Positions 1-8,800 of a stretch of DNA of 34,052 bases are shown piece by piece. Below the pieces are notes generated by a model that searched no databases, was not told where the DNA came from, and saw only the letters and a list, made by a program, of their open reading frames with translations. Position 1 is the first letter of the stretch. Every line of letters begins with the position of its first letter. Origin of the DNA: Flavobacteriales bacterium (GTDB lineage: Bacteria; Bacteroidota; Bacteroidia; Flavobacteriales_D; Sanyastnellaceae). A program made the translations under genes and the position numbers. The stretch lies in contig CANGEF010000005.1 in NCBI GenBank assembly GCA_947452685.1, forward strand, positions 1 to 34,052. Direction: 5' to 3'.

Positions 1-411
1 ACACACAAATTCGTTATGCACGGATTCATGTGGTATTTCCACGAAGATCATCACCAACCAACCCCTGGTTTTTTCGAGAAGAACGACGTATTCTTTCTGA
101 TCTACGCCATTCCAAGTTGGTTGTTAATTATGTTCGGAATGATGAATGGCAATGACTTCCGCACTTTCATTGGGTTTGGTATTCTGGCCTATGGCATTGG
201 GTACTTCTTGGTTCATGAAGTACTCATTCACCGCAGATTTCATTGGTTCGATAATACCGATAACATGTACTTCCGCGCCATTCGAAAGGCACACAAAGTT
301 CATCACAAGAATCAATTCAAAGAAGAAGGTGAATGCTTCGGAATGCTTATCGTTCCCATGAAATATTTCAAGTCTGAAATCAAATACAAACAAGCCAAAG
401 CTTCCAAATGA
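1..411 (+). CDS. crtZ: Beta-carotene hydroxylase-like (CrtZ / fatty acid hydroxylase superfamily), 5' truncated by window edge
   Basis: Frame is open to base 1 (THKFVMHGFMWYFHEDHHQP); His-rich motifs HxxxHH and HKVHHK typical of the di-iron hydroxylase family; next to a lycopene cyclase. Confidence 0.88.
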   Translation, partial: THKFVMHGFMWYFHEDHHQPTPGFFEKNDVFFLIYAIPSWLLIMFGMMNGNDFRTFIGFGILAYGIGYFLVHEVLIHRRFHWFDNTDNMYFRAIRKAHKVHHKNQFKEEGECFGMLIVPMKYFKSEIKYKQAKASK

Positions 412-1157
412 ATTCGAGCTACGCATACATACTCGTAGACATTTTTTGCTTAGCTGGCCCCTTCTTTCTGAGCTTTCACAAAAGCGTTGCTTTTTACAAA
501 AACTTCAAAGCACTTTGCGTGGGTCTTCTCTTCATGTGCGCCGTCTATCTCCCATGGGATATTCTCTTCACCCATTGGGGAATCTGGAATTTCAATCCAA
601 GCTATACACTCACTCCAAGATGGTTCTTGTTGCCCATTGAAGAGTGGATTTTTTTCCTTGCTGTTCCCTTTGCATGCGTTTTCACTTTTGAATGCGTTCG
701 ACACTTCAAAAAATCTCCGCCTTCAAAAAAATTCACTTCCATCGCCGGAACTTCCATTGCGATAGCAGCCGCCTGTCTTTCCGTATACGCCGGCATTCAA
801 GAACTTTGGTATACATTCACCGCTACGCTTCTTTGCGGAGCTTTATTGCTCTTCCACTTGCAACGCAAATCAGAATTTCTAGGCTATTTCCTTTACGCCT
901 GGTTCATTCTTTTAATTCCGTTTTTCATTTCGAATGGAATTCTTACTGGACTGCATTTCTACGAATATGATTTAATAAACACATCCAGCGTTGACATTAC
1001 GGAAGCCATTGTGCGATATAACAATCAATACAATTTAGGCATTCGAATTTGGAGTGTTCCAATGGAAGATTTCTTCTATGGACTAGCAATGGTATTGCTT
1101 ACAGTAACACCCTACGAATATTTCCGTTTGAAATGGAAATCTAAAACTTCACTATAA
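408..1157 (+). CDS. Lycopene beta-cyclase, fused CrtYc/CrtYd-type membrane protein
   Basis: Polytopic membrane protein with PWDILFTHWGIWNFNPSYT...LPIEEWIFFLAVP and a second copy-like half (PMEDFFYGLAMVLL); ATGA overlap with the upstream crtZ-like gene. Confidence 0.85.
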   Translation: MNSSYAYILVDIFCLAGPFFLSFHKSVAFYKNFKALCVGLLFMCAVYLPWDILFTHWGIWNFNPSYTLTPRWFLLPIEEWIFFLAVPFACVFTFECVRHFKKSPPSKKFTSIAGTSIAIAAACLSVYAGIQELWYTFTATLLCGALLLFHLQRKSEFLGYFLYAWFILLIPFFISNGILTGLHFYEYDLINTSSVDITEAIVRYNNQYNLGIRIWSVPMEDFFYGLAMVLLTVTPYEYFRLKWKSKTSL

Positions 1158-2262
1158 CAGGTCTGTGATCTGAAGCGCCGGCATCACTGGTTCCATAGGA
1201 ACTTGCTCGTAACCCTTTGCTGTGCAAAACATAATCTATTCGCAATCCCAAGAGCGGGCCTCTGTATGTGCTTCCAATTCCATTTCCTGCTTCTTGAAAA
1301 CTGTCTTCTAAACTTCGCGTAAGACGATTGTAAGTGTATGAAATGGGAGTGTCATTGAAGTCACCGGCAACAACGACTTTGTACTTACAAGACTCAATGT
1401 GCGCTGCAAGCACATTCACTTGTTGCGAGCGTTTCAAAGAGGATCGATACAATTGAATGAAAAGTGGTTTACTCTCATTTTGAATTTCATTCATATCAAT
1501 ATTCTCGTCGAATAGTTGAAGCGATTTCTTCTTCAATCGAAAGCTTTGGAGGTGCGCGTTGTACACGCGAACCGTATCACTTCCAACCAAAACATCCATG
1601 TAAATACAAAAATTGTTTACTTCGTTATCAAACGGAACTTGCCCCTGACTTACAACGGGATAATTGGAAAAAATAACCAACCCAAATCTTCCACCATCGG
1701 AAAGCACGTGAGTGGTTCGCTCATGCACCGCATATCCCGAAAGGATTTCATTCCTCGATTGCTCCGATAAGAAATCACCGCCATTTGTATTCCAATAACA
1801 TTCTTGCAAGCAAAGAATGTTCGGTTTTACATTTTGAATTTCATTCAAAATTGCATCCCTGTTTTTCTTAGCGCTCTCTCCGTCGTAATAACCCATAAGA
1901 TGCGTGTTGTGCGTCATTAAAGTCATTCCAATACCACTCGAAGATGGTTGACCTCCCGAATGAAAATTGAAGAACGAAAATAAATCAGGTAAGGAAAAAG
2001 CAAAACAAATTCCAAATACAATCAGCCACTTCCATTCCTTTCGAATTGCCATTAAAAGCGCGGCAAATAAAAACAACAATAACAGTGGCCAAAAGAACAA
2101 GCCCAAAACACTAAAGAACATGAATACACTTGGCGTGAAATGCGAAGACAAATAAGAAAGCAAATAAAAAGAAACAACCACAAGGCTAAAAAGTCGAAAA
2201 ACAAATCGCACGAATTTCCCCCAATGGCTCAACTTCTTTATTTCCTTCGCTGGAGACTCCAT
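1141..2262 (-). CDS. Endonuclease/exonuclease/phosphatase (EEP) family protein with N-terminal TM segments
   Basis: Motifs MTHNTHLMGYYDG, LCLQECYWN, VVVAGDFNDTPISYTY, and C-terminal GASDHRPVIVKF. Confidence 0.88.
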   Translation of the reverse strand: MESPAKEIKKLSHWGKFVRFVFRLFSLVVVSFYLLSYLSSHFTPSVFMFFSVLGLFFWPLLLLFLFAALLMAIRKEWKWLIVFGICFAFSLPDLFSFFNFHSGGQPSSSGIGMTLMTHNTHLMGYYDGESAKKNRDAILNEIQNVKPNILCLQECYWNTNGGDFLSEQSRNEILSGYAVHERTTHVLSDGGRFGLVIFSNYPVVSQGQVPFDNEVNNFCIYMDVLVGSDTVRVYNAHLQSFRLKKKSLQLFDENIDMNEIQNESKPLFIQLYRSSLKRSQQVNVLAAHIESCKYKVVVAGDFNDTPISYTYNRLTRSLEDSFQEAGNGIGSTYRGPLLGLRIDYVLHSKGLRASSYGTSDAGASDHRPVIVKF

Positions 2263-3104
2263 TATTTTTCTTTTTGCTGCTCTAAGAATGTTTTTTCTTT
2301 CGACGAAAGACTTTCAAATCCGGAACGCGAAATTTTATCTAAAATTGAGTTCAAATAATCTTCCTTCAATTTACGCTCGGCGTTAAACTCGTCATCGGTT
2401 TGAAAGCGTTTGTTACTGCGTTCAACCGTAAGCTTGGGCGAAGACTTAAACCACGATAATATTTTTTCAATCCAATTCATTTTCATCCAATTATTTTTTT
2501 CCGACACAGCCACTAAGATGCCTCCAAGCGCTCCGCCAATATGCGCAAATAACGATAAGTTCTGGGCTTCGTAATTCGCAATGTCTATCACTTCCAAAAA
2601 TAAAAACACAACGCAACCCAACCAAAAAGTCAAGCCTCTTTCTCCGTTCTTTCCAAAATTGAAAAATAACCAACCTACCCATAGAGCAGTTACTCCAGCA
2701 GAAGCACCAATAAGAGAAACCTGATTTTCAAACATTAAGAGAAACAACAATCCGCATGCGGCTCCGACAATCCAATAGACCAATGCACTTAAGCCCAAGT
2801 ACCGCTCTTTCGACCAATAAATTAAAAGTAAGAGCAACAGATAATTCCAAATAAAGTGACTGACTTCGGCGTGAAAAAAACTGTAGGTTAACCAAGTCCA
2901 AATCCACGTAAAAGATTCGCTTTTGCTAGAAAACCCGACGAAAGAATCAAAGGCTGCTATATAGGTGGCTCCTGAATAATTAACCGAAAGTAGAACAACA
3001 ATTAACCGCACAATAAAACCAAGAGCCAACAAGGCGCTTAGTAATTTCAATCCAATGGAAGTGGTACGAAAACGACCTACCATGCTCTCCCCTTTTTCTG
3101 CCAA
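2262..3104 (-). CDS. Rhomboid family intramembrane serine protease (start may be 3083)
   Basis: Multi-TM; WTWLTYSFFHAEVSHFIWN, GASAGVTALWVGW (catalytic Ser candidate), FAHIGGALGGI (catalytic His candidate). Internal MVGRFR start at 3083 would shorten the overlap with the upstream gene. Confidence 0.85.
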   Translation of the reverse strand: MAEKGESMVGRFRTTSIGLKLLSALLALGFIVRLIVVLLSVNYSGATYIAAFDSFVGFSSKSESFTWIWTWLTYSFFHAEVSHFIWNYLLLLLLIYWSKERYLGLSALVYWIVGAACGLLFLLMFENQVSLIGASAGVTALWVGWLFFNFGKNGERGLTFWLGCVVFLFLEVIDIANYEAQNLSLFAHIGGALGGILVAVSEKNNWMKMNWIEKILSWFKSSPKLTVERSNKRFQTDDEFNAERKLKEDYLNSILDKISRSGFESLSSKEKTFLEQQKEK

Positions 3105-3784
3105 TATTTGAGCAGAAGATATCCGAAAAGCATTCCACCAATGTGGGCATAATGAGCAACATTGTCACCGGCAGTTTGACGCATAGCCAAAAAGAATTCA
3201 ATGGCTCCGTAAATCATTACAAAATACTTTGCCTTCAATGGAATTGGCGGAAACAACAACATCAACTCTGTGTTCGGGAATAACATTCCGAATCCCAACA
3301 ACACCCCGAAAACTGCGCCTGAAGCGCCAACTACGCCCGTGTTTATGGCTGAATATAAATCAACCATTTGAACCTTGTAAGACTTTCCTTCTTGTAACCC
3401 CGCAACCATAACCTGATAAATTTCTTTATCGGTTAAAGACTGCATCATCTTGTGTATCTCGAAATAGCTAACACCCATATGCAAGAAGAAAGCCCCTACA
3501 CCACAAGTCATATAATAGATTACAAATCGTTTCGTGCCCCAATAATTCTCCAACGCCGTTCCGAACAAATACAACGCATACATATTGAAAAAGATGTGCG
3601 TGAAATCACTCATGGAATGCATGAACATATGGGTAACAATCTGCCACGGCCTGAAATTCGGACTAGCGAAATAGTACCCTGTTAAAGCATCTCCTAGACC
3701 GGGGACTACAAAACACGCCAGGTATATAAGAACATTAATAATTATTATGTTCTTAACGGCAGGAGTCAAATTCATTCTCATCAT
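3077..3784 (-). CDS. Rhomboid family intramembrane serine protease
   Basis: Multi-TM; MFMHSMSDFTHIFFNMYAL, GASGAVFGVLLGFG, HYAHIGGMLFGY. Confidence 0.92.
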   Translation of the reverse strand: MMRMNLTPAVKNIIIINVLIYLACFVVPGLGDALTGYYFASPNFRPWQIVTHMFMHSMSDFTHIFFNMYALYLFGTALENYWGTKRFVIYYMTCGVGAFFLHMGVSYFEIHKMMQSLTDKEIYQVMVAGLQEGKSYKVQMVDLYSAINTGVVGASGAVFGVLLGFGMLFPNTELMLLFPPIPLKAKYFVMIYGAIEFFLAMRQTAGDNVAHYAHIGGMLFGYLLLKYWQKKGRAW

Positions 3785-3785
3785 T

Positions 3786-5567
3786 TTATTTTCCTAATTG
3801 GTCTTCTAAAAAATCTATTCCGAAGGTTAAGGCTATGGATTTTCCATCTGGCGCGAAATTCTTATTCTCGCATGAATTCCATCGAACAAGCAAATCAATC
3901 ATTTCCGGTGTCGTAAGCATCTGTCCTTTTTTCACCGACAATCTTCGCGTATAATCTTTCAATAAATTCATTCGCAAGTCTGGACCTTCTACGCCCATGC
4001 GCAAACTTTCCAGAACCAATTCAATAAAATTCAATGCGGCTTGTTCGTCAAGATTTGCAGGAGCCGCAATAATCTCCGGCTCTCCTTCCAAATTCAATTC
4101 GAATCCAAACGAGGCCAATAAAACATCATGAACTTGAAGCAACGAAATATCTTTGGGTTGAACATGCAATTGAATCGGAAAGATCAATTGTTGCGCAACA
4201 AAGGAATGACTGTTCTGATTCGAATGTTCTTCAAACAACACTTGCCAATGCAATCGCGTTTGATGAAACATCTTTACCTCGGAATTGATTTCACAGCCTA
4301 TGATAACCCTTCCGATTTGAAAAGGTGTTCCACCTTCCCAATCATCTGTGTCGAAACCTATTTGTTCTTGCTGAACTTCACTTTCCTTTTCAAAACCGAA
4401 ACCCGCTTGCGCAAATTGCTCCATCCAATTTCGTGATTTCTGTTGCCATGAATCGGATTTTTGAAACGGATTGAAATCGTGGTTCACATCTAATTGCGGA
4501 ACGCGCACACCACCCGGACTTACTTGGGTTAATGGAATATTTTCTTGCTCGAAATCTAACGATGGAGCAACCTGATTCTTACCTAACCCTCTTCGAACGG
4601 CAGCATGCAGCAAGGCGTGTATGCTTCTTTCATCTTGAAACTTTATCTCTGTTTTCGTAGGATGAATATTAATATCAATGGTTGAAGGGGGAACGTCAAG
4701 GGCTATTAAATAAAACGGAAAACTTCCTGAAGGAAGAATCTGTTCGTAGGCTTGCTGCACGGCATGATTCAAAAAAGGACTCTTAATGAAACGCTGATTC
4801 ACAAAGAAATATTGATCTCCTCTTGTACGCTTTGCTATTTCAGGCCTTCCAACGAATCCGGAAATACGCACAATCTCCGTGTCTTCATCTAAATGAATTA
4901 ACTGATCGTTGTATTTGTTTCCAAATACGTGAACCAAGCGCTGCTTTAGATTCGATTTGGGTAAATCGAAAACAACATTTCCGTTGTGCGTCAAAACAAA
5001 ATGAACATCGGGATGCGTAAGCGCCACACGCTCGAATTCATCGATGATATGACGAAACTCGATTGAATCTGTTTTCAAAAAATATCTGCGTGCGGGAATA
5101 TTGAAGAATAAATTCCGAACTGAAAAGACTGAACCTTTCGAAGCCTCAACCGGTTCATTGGAAACCATTTTTCCGCCATCAATTTCAATGCGAACACCCA
5201 TCTCATCTTCCTCGCGCTTGGTAATCAATTCCACTTGCGCTACAGAAGCTATACTTGCCAAAGCTTCGCCTCGAAATCCCTTTGTTGTAATGTTGAATAA
5301 ATCTTCCGCTTTCCTGATTTTTGAAGTTGCATGACGCTCAAAACAAAGTTGCGCGTCCACTTCATTCATTCCCTTTCCATCATCAATCACCTGAATGAGG
5401 GTTTTTCCGGAATCTTTGATAACAACTCGTATTTGAGTTGCCTCTGCATCCACTGCATTTTCCACCAACTCTTTCACAACAGAAGAAGGTCGCTGTACAA
5501 CTTCCCCTGCCGCTATTTGATTGGAAACCTGATCAGACAATAATTGAATGACACCTGAACTCTTCAT
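3786..5567 (-). CDS. mutL: DNA mismatch repair protein MutL
   Basis: IAAGEVVQRPSSVVKELVENAVDAEATQI, DDGKGM, HATSKI, GFRGEALASIASV, and MutL C-terminal domain. Confidence 0.97.
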   Translation of the reverse strand: MKSSGVIQLLSDQVSNQIAAGEVVQRPSSVVKELVENAVDAEATQIRVVIKDSGKTLIQVIDDGKGMNEVDAQLCFERHATSKIRKAEDLFNITTKGFRGEALASIASVAQVELITKREEDEMGVRIEIDGGKMVSNEPVEASKGSVFSVRNLFFNIPARRYFLKTDSIEFRHIIDEFERVALTHPDVHFVLTHNGNVVFDLPKSNLKQRLVHVFGNKYNDQLIHLDEDTEIVRISGFVGRPEIAKRTRGDQYFFVNQRFIKSPFLNHAVQQAYEQILPSGSFPFYLIALDVPPSTIDINIHPTKTEIKFQDERSIHALLHAAVRRGLGKNQVAPSLDFEQENIPLTQVSPGGVRVPQLDVNHDFNPFQKSDSWQQKSRNWMEQFAQAGFGFEKESEVQQEQIGFDTDDWEGGTPFQIGRVIIGCEINSEVKMFHQTRLHWQVLFEEHSNQNSHSFVAQQLIFPIQLHVQPKDISLLQVHDVLLASFGFELNLEGEPEIIAAPANLDEQAALNFIELVLESLRMGVEGPDLRMNLLKDYTRRLSVKKGQMLTTPEMIDLLVRWNSCENKNFAPDGKSIALTFGIDFLEDQLGK

Positions 5568-5618
5568 CTTCCAAATTTACAACAGAACACCGCCAATGCG
5601 AGCGCTCATTTATTCAAT

Positions 5619-6827
5619 TTATATGCGTCCTTCTAAGGCCGTTTCTACGGACACCGTTTCTCCGCGTAAAGAGACTATTTTTTGAATAACCAGATCTACT
5701 GTTTTATCCGGACAAGAAGCTCCGCTTGTCACCACAAGCTTTAGATTTTCCTGAAGAAGTATCGAGGGAATAATTTCCTCTTCCTTCAATAATCTAGCAT
5801 TAAACACCACTGCCCTCTCTAAAGAAATTAAGTCATCTGAATTCCGAACGAAATAAACCGGCATTCTCTCGCCCAATATCGTGGCAATCTGAATGGTGTT
5901 TGAAGAATTAAAACCGCCCACGACAATGGCTAAATCTGCGCCACTCTCTAACACTCCAATGGTCGCATTCTGATTGTCATTCGTGGCATAACAAAGGGTA
6001 TCTCGCGTATCTGTTGTGGCTTCTTCACCATACATTTCAACTACAACATCCTTTAAATAAGTTGCAATTTCTTGTGTCTCACTAGCAAGCATTGTCGTCT
6101 GATTAACAACACCTATTTTTTTCAAGTCTCTAGACGCTATGAACCCAGGTGAATATTTATTAGCGAAATCAATTTGAAACTGTTCGTCACTCAATTCCTT
6201 CTGAATATATCTCGCAAGCAACTCTGCTTCCTTCCTGTTTCGTACAATTACCACAGGACCTGTTTCAGCTGCATGGGAAAAAGTAGCGCGTGTTTCTTCA
6301 TGCAAATATTTTCCATGAACCACCAAAGTATAACCCCTGTTTCCCAATTCAGCCGAGCGTTTCCAAACCTTTTCAACGAACGGACAAGTGGTGTTGTATC
6401 TTTCCAAATGAACACCCAACTGCGCCAATTCAGCAGCCATTTGAACCGTTGTTCCAAATGCAGGAGTGATTACAATGTCGTCTGAATTTAACGTTGAAAA
6501 ATCAACCAAACGCGTTCCATGATTGTCCACTAAAAACTGAATTCCTTCAGCAATTAAATCTTCGTTGACTTGCGGATTATGAATCATTTCACCCAACAGA
6601 AAAATTCGTTTCCCTGGATTTTCAGCAACGGTTCGAAAAGCAATTTCAATTGCATTTTCTACTCCGTAACAAAATCCGAAATGTCTCGGAATTACGAATT
6701 CCGTTTTTCCTACTTGAAAAACAAATGGGGAATGGTCCTTTTTTCGAGGGTCATTTTCTTTTCGAATCTCCTTTATTCTTCCTAGAATAGTAGAGCGGTA
6801 ATGCGCTGGAACTTCGAACTTCTTCAT
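5619..6827 (-). CDS. ispH: 4-hydroxy-3-methylbut-2-enyl diphosphate reductase
   Basis: FCYGVENAIEIAF, LGEMIHNPQVNEDL, TTCPFVEKVWK, VVGGFNSSNT, TSGASCPDKTVD. Confidence 0.95.
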   Translation of the reverse strand: MKKFEVPAHYRSTILGRIKEIRKENDPRKKDHSPFVFQVGKTEFVIPRHFGFCYGVENAIEIAFRTVAENPGKRIFLLGEMIHNPQVNEDLIAEGIQFLVDNHGTRLVDFSTLNSDDIVITPAFGTTVQMAAELAQLGVHLERYNTTCPFVEKVWKRSAELGNRGYTLVVHGKYLHEETRATFSHAAETGPVVIVRNRKEAELLARYIQKELSDEQFQIDFANKYSPGFIASRDLKKIGVVNQTTMLASETQEIATYLKDVVVEMYGEEATTDTRDTLCYATNDNQNATIGVLESGADLAIVVGGFNSSNTIQIATILGERMPVYFVRNSDDLISLERAVVFNARLLKEEEIIPSILLQENLKLVVTSGASCPDKTVDLVIQKIVSLRGETVSVETALEGRI

Positions 6828-6828
6828 T

Positions 6829-7377
6829 CTATTTCAGTTTCTCTTTGGGCAACAGCGCCTGTGATTTGTGGTTCATCCACATCTGTTTATCAAACTCATT
6901 TAACTCGCCTTTTCTACTTGCGCGAAGAAGAGCCTTGAATATTTTATTTTTTGAATACGACTCGGAATGCTCAACAATAAACAACAACGATTTTAGTCCA
7001 GCTATACGCTGTGCCTCAGGCTTCTCATTCTCCGTGTGCTTCAAGGCATAATGAACGCTTCCAAACAAATAACCCAACATCAAATCCTCATTGAAAAGGT
7101 AATCGTTGTAAGGACCTATTTCAACTTGCACCAATAAATTCGGATTCTTCGTCACCCACTCCATTACAAAAATACTCGCTGCGCTTCGCTCTACAAGCTG
7201 TTCAGACGGTGGCGTAGAAGTGAGCCACTCCAACAAACACAACACATCTTTTTCATTTTTCAAGAATGAATCGGCGTTATCCCATTTCTCTTCCAAATTA
7301 AAACTCGGACATTTTCTATATTCCTGAGTCAAGGCCGAAAAAGGCAAAAACAAAAGAAAAAGAATGAAGACTCTCAT
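6829..7377 (-). CDS. Exported hypothetical protein; start at MRVFILFLLF gives an ATGA overlap with the upstream gene
   Basis: Intact ORF with signal peptide MRVFILFLLFLPFSALTQ; the longer ORF start (7413) lies before the signal peptide; no recognised domain. Confidence 0.72.
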   Translation of the reverse strand: MRVFILFLLFLPFSALTQEYRKCPSFNLEEKWDNADSFLKNEKDVLCLLEWLTSTPPSEQLVERSAASIFVMEWVTKNPNLLVQVEIGPYNDYLFNEDLMLGYLFGSVHYALKHTENEKPEAQRIAGLKSLLFIVEHSESYSKNKIFKALLRASRKGELNEFDKQMWMNHKSQALLPKEKLK

Positions 7378-8678
7378 AATTCTTCTACTGTTTCTACAAA
7401 TGAAATCCCGCAATTATGAAGGTCGTGCAACAAGGGCTTGTAGAACTCGGGAGTTACTGGAATTTGAACACCGCGAGAAGTGAAGTCGCCATTAAATAAA
7501 TGTTCAACTGCAAACGCAATAGGCATACTTACCGTTTTCGACATTGCAGTTTTAAATTCATCATCACCCTCTAAAACAAGCGAGGAAGTAAGCATAAATC
7601 TTTTTCCATTAAGACTGTATCCGAACTTGTGAACCATTACAATCATGTCACGATCGCCTTGCTTCAGCACCCATTTTTTCTCGAGTAACTGTTGCAAATG
7701 TTGCGCGCAAGTAAGCTCCTCTTTTTTCAAGGGTTCATTGCTGAAAAGACCAATCTCATTCAACATTGAAGCTACTTCCGCATTTTCATTTTTCAGATTG
7801 AAATTCGCACCAAGCAAAGACACCGTAAGGTCTGCCCACGTCTCAAATTCTCCAGCCGGAATCTTGGTATCGTCATTGGTAAAACCGTTCTTCACTAAAA
7901 AAGACCATCCCTTACAATAGCCTTGTTTCCTCAAAGTACCACGAACCAATTTGTGCACGTTTTCCAAACCATACAATTCCAAATAATGCACGGAATTTCT
8001 ATTCGCATAAGCATCGTATCGCACGCCGTCGCTGGCAACAACTGTGTCTACTTCATCAAACAATTTATAGTAAGGAACCATACGAAGCTTATTGTTCTCG
8101 CGATACATCGCATGCCCTGAACTTCCAGCAAGAATAATATTTCTCGGATTCCAAGAAATTTTGTACCCCCACAAATTATCATCGCTGGCCGGGGCTACCA
8201 AGCCACCTGTATAAGATTCAAAAGATTCAATTTCCGCACCCTCGCTTTTCAACCTGTGAATAATTTCCATTGCCGAAATATGATCTATTCCGGGATCCAC
8301 ACCCATTTCATTCAACACTAAAACGCCCTCTTGTAAAGCCCGTTCATGCATATCATTTACTTCCGCACTTACATAACTCGGAGTAATCACATGAACATGA
8401 AAATTAATGCAATCACGCACTACTTCCGCATGCATAAAGGCGGGAAGCATGGAAATGACAAGTGAAGAATGTGCAATTAAATTCTGACGAAACTTAGCAT
8501 CGCTTGCATCTCCTGCCACAAATTTCATTTGATCCAAACTGCCATACTCCTCAACCCAATGAGCCACATTTGTATCGGCAATAACCACCTTCCATTTGCC
8601 AGATAAAGCTCCTTCAACTAAAAAAGAAACCAAATGGCGCGCACTTCTTCCAGCACCGAACAGTATAATTTTCTTCAT
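7374..8678 (-). CDS. Saccharopine dehydrogenase family protein (start 8678 or 8684)
   Basis: N-terminal Rossmann motif MKKIILFGAGRSARHLV, VISMLPAFMHAEVVRDCI, NEMGVDPGIDHISAMEII. Confidence 0.88.
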   Translation of the reverse strand: MKKIILFGAGRSARHLVSFLVEGALSGKWKVVIADTNVAHWVEEYGSLDQMKFVAGDASDAKFRQNLIAHSSLVISMLPAFMHAEVVRDCINFHVHVITPSYVSAEVNDMHERALQEGVLVLNEMGVDPGIDHISAMEIIHRLKSEGAEIESFESYTGGLVAPASDDNLWGYKISWNPRNIILAGSSGHAMYRENNKLRMVPYYKLFDEVDTVVASDGVRYDAYANRNSVHYLELYGLENVHKLVRGTLRKQGYCKGWSFLVKNGFTNDDTKIPAGEFETWADLTVSLLGANFNLKNENAEVASMLNEIGLFSNEPLKKEELTCAQHLQQLLEKKWVLKQGDRDMIVMVHKFGYSLNGKRFMLTSSLVLEGDDEFKTAMSKTVSMPIAFAVEHLFNGDFTSRGVQIPVTPEFYKPLLHDLHNCGISFVETVEEL

Positions 8679-8800
8679 TTCCATCGAAAACAAAGTTAAC
8701 CAATCCACTTAGCTTCTGTTTCCTGTACCTTTATTTTTTGGCATAAACTTTTATACAGGAAAAATCATAACTAAATTTACATCCTTAACAGTCAACCGAT

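Noticed and set aside
124-970. Short ORFs overlapping crtZ/crtY in other frames
   Set aside because: Fully overlapped by well-supported genes and lacking recognisable motifs.
1120-1140. Hairpin ATTTCC-gTTTGAAAt-GGAAAT near the crtY/EEP convergent overlap
   Set aside because: Weak A/T-rich stem with no T-run on either strand; not enough to call a terminator.
7378-7413. Upstream extension of the 6829 ORF (MRDFICRNSRRI)
   Set aside because: Places charged residues before a good signal peptide; start at 7377 gives a neat ATGA overlap.
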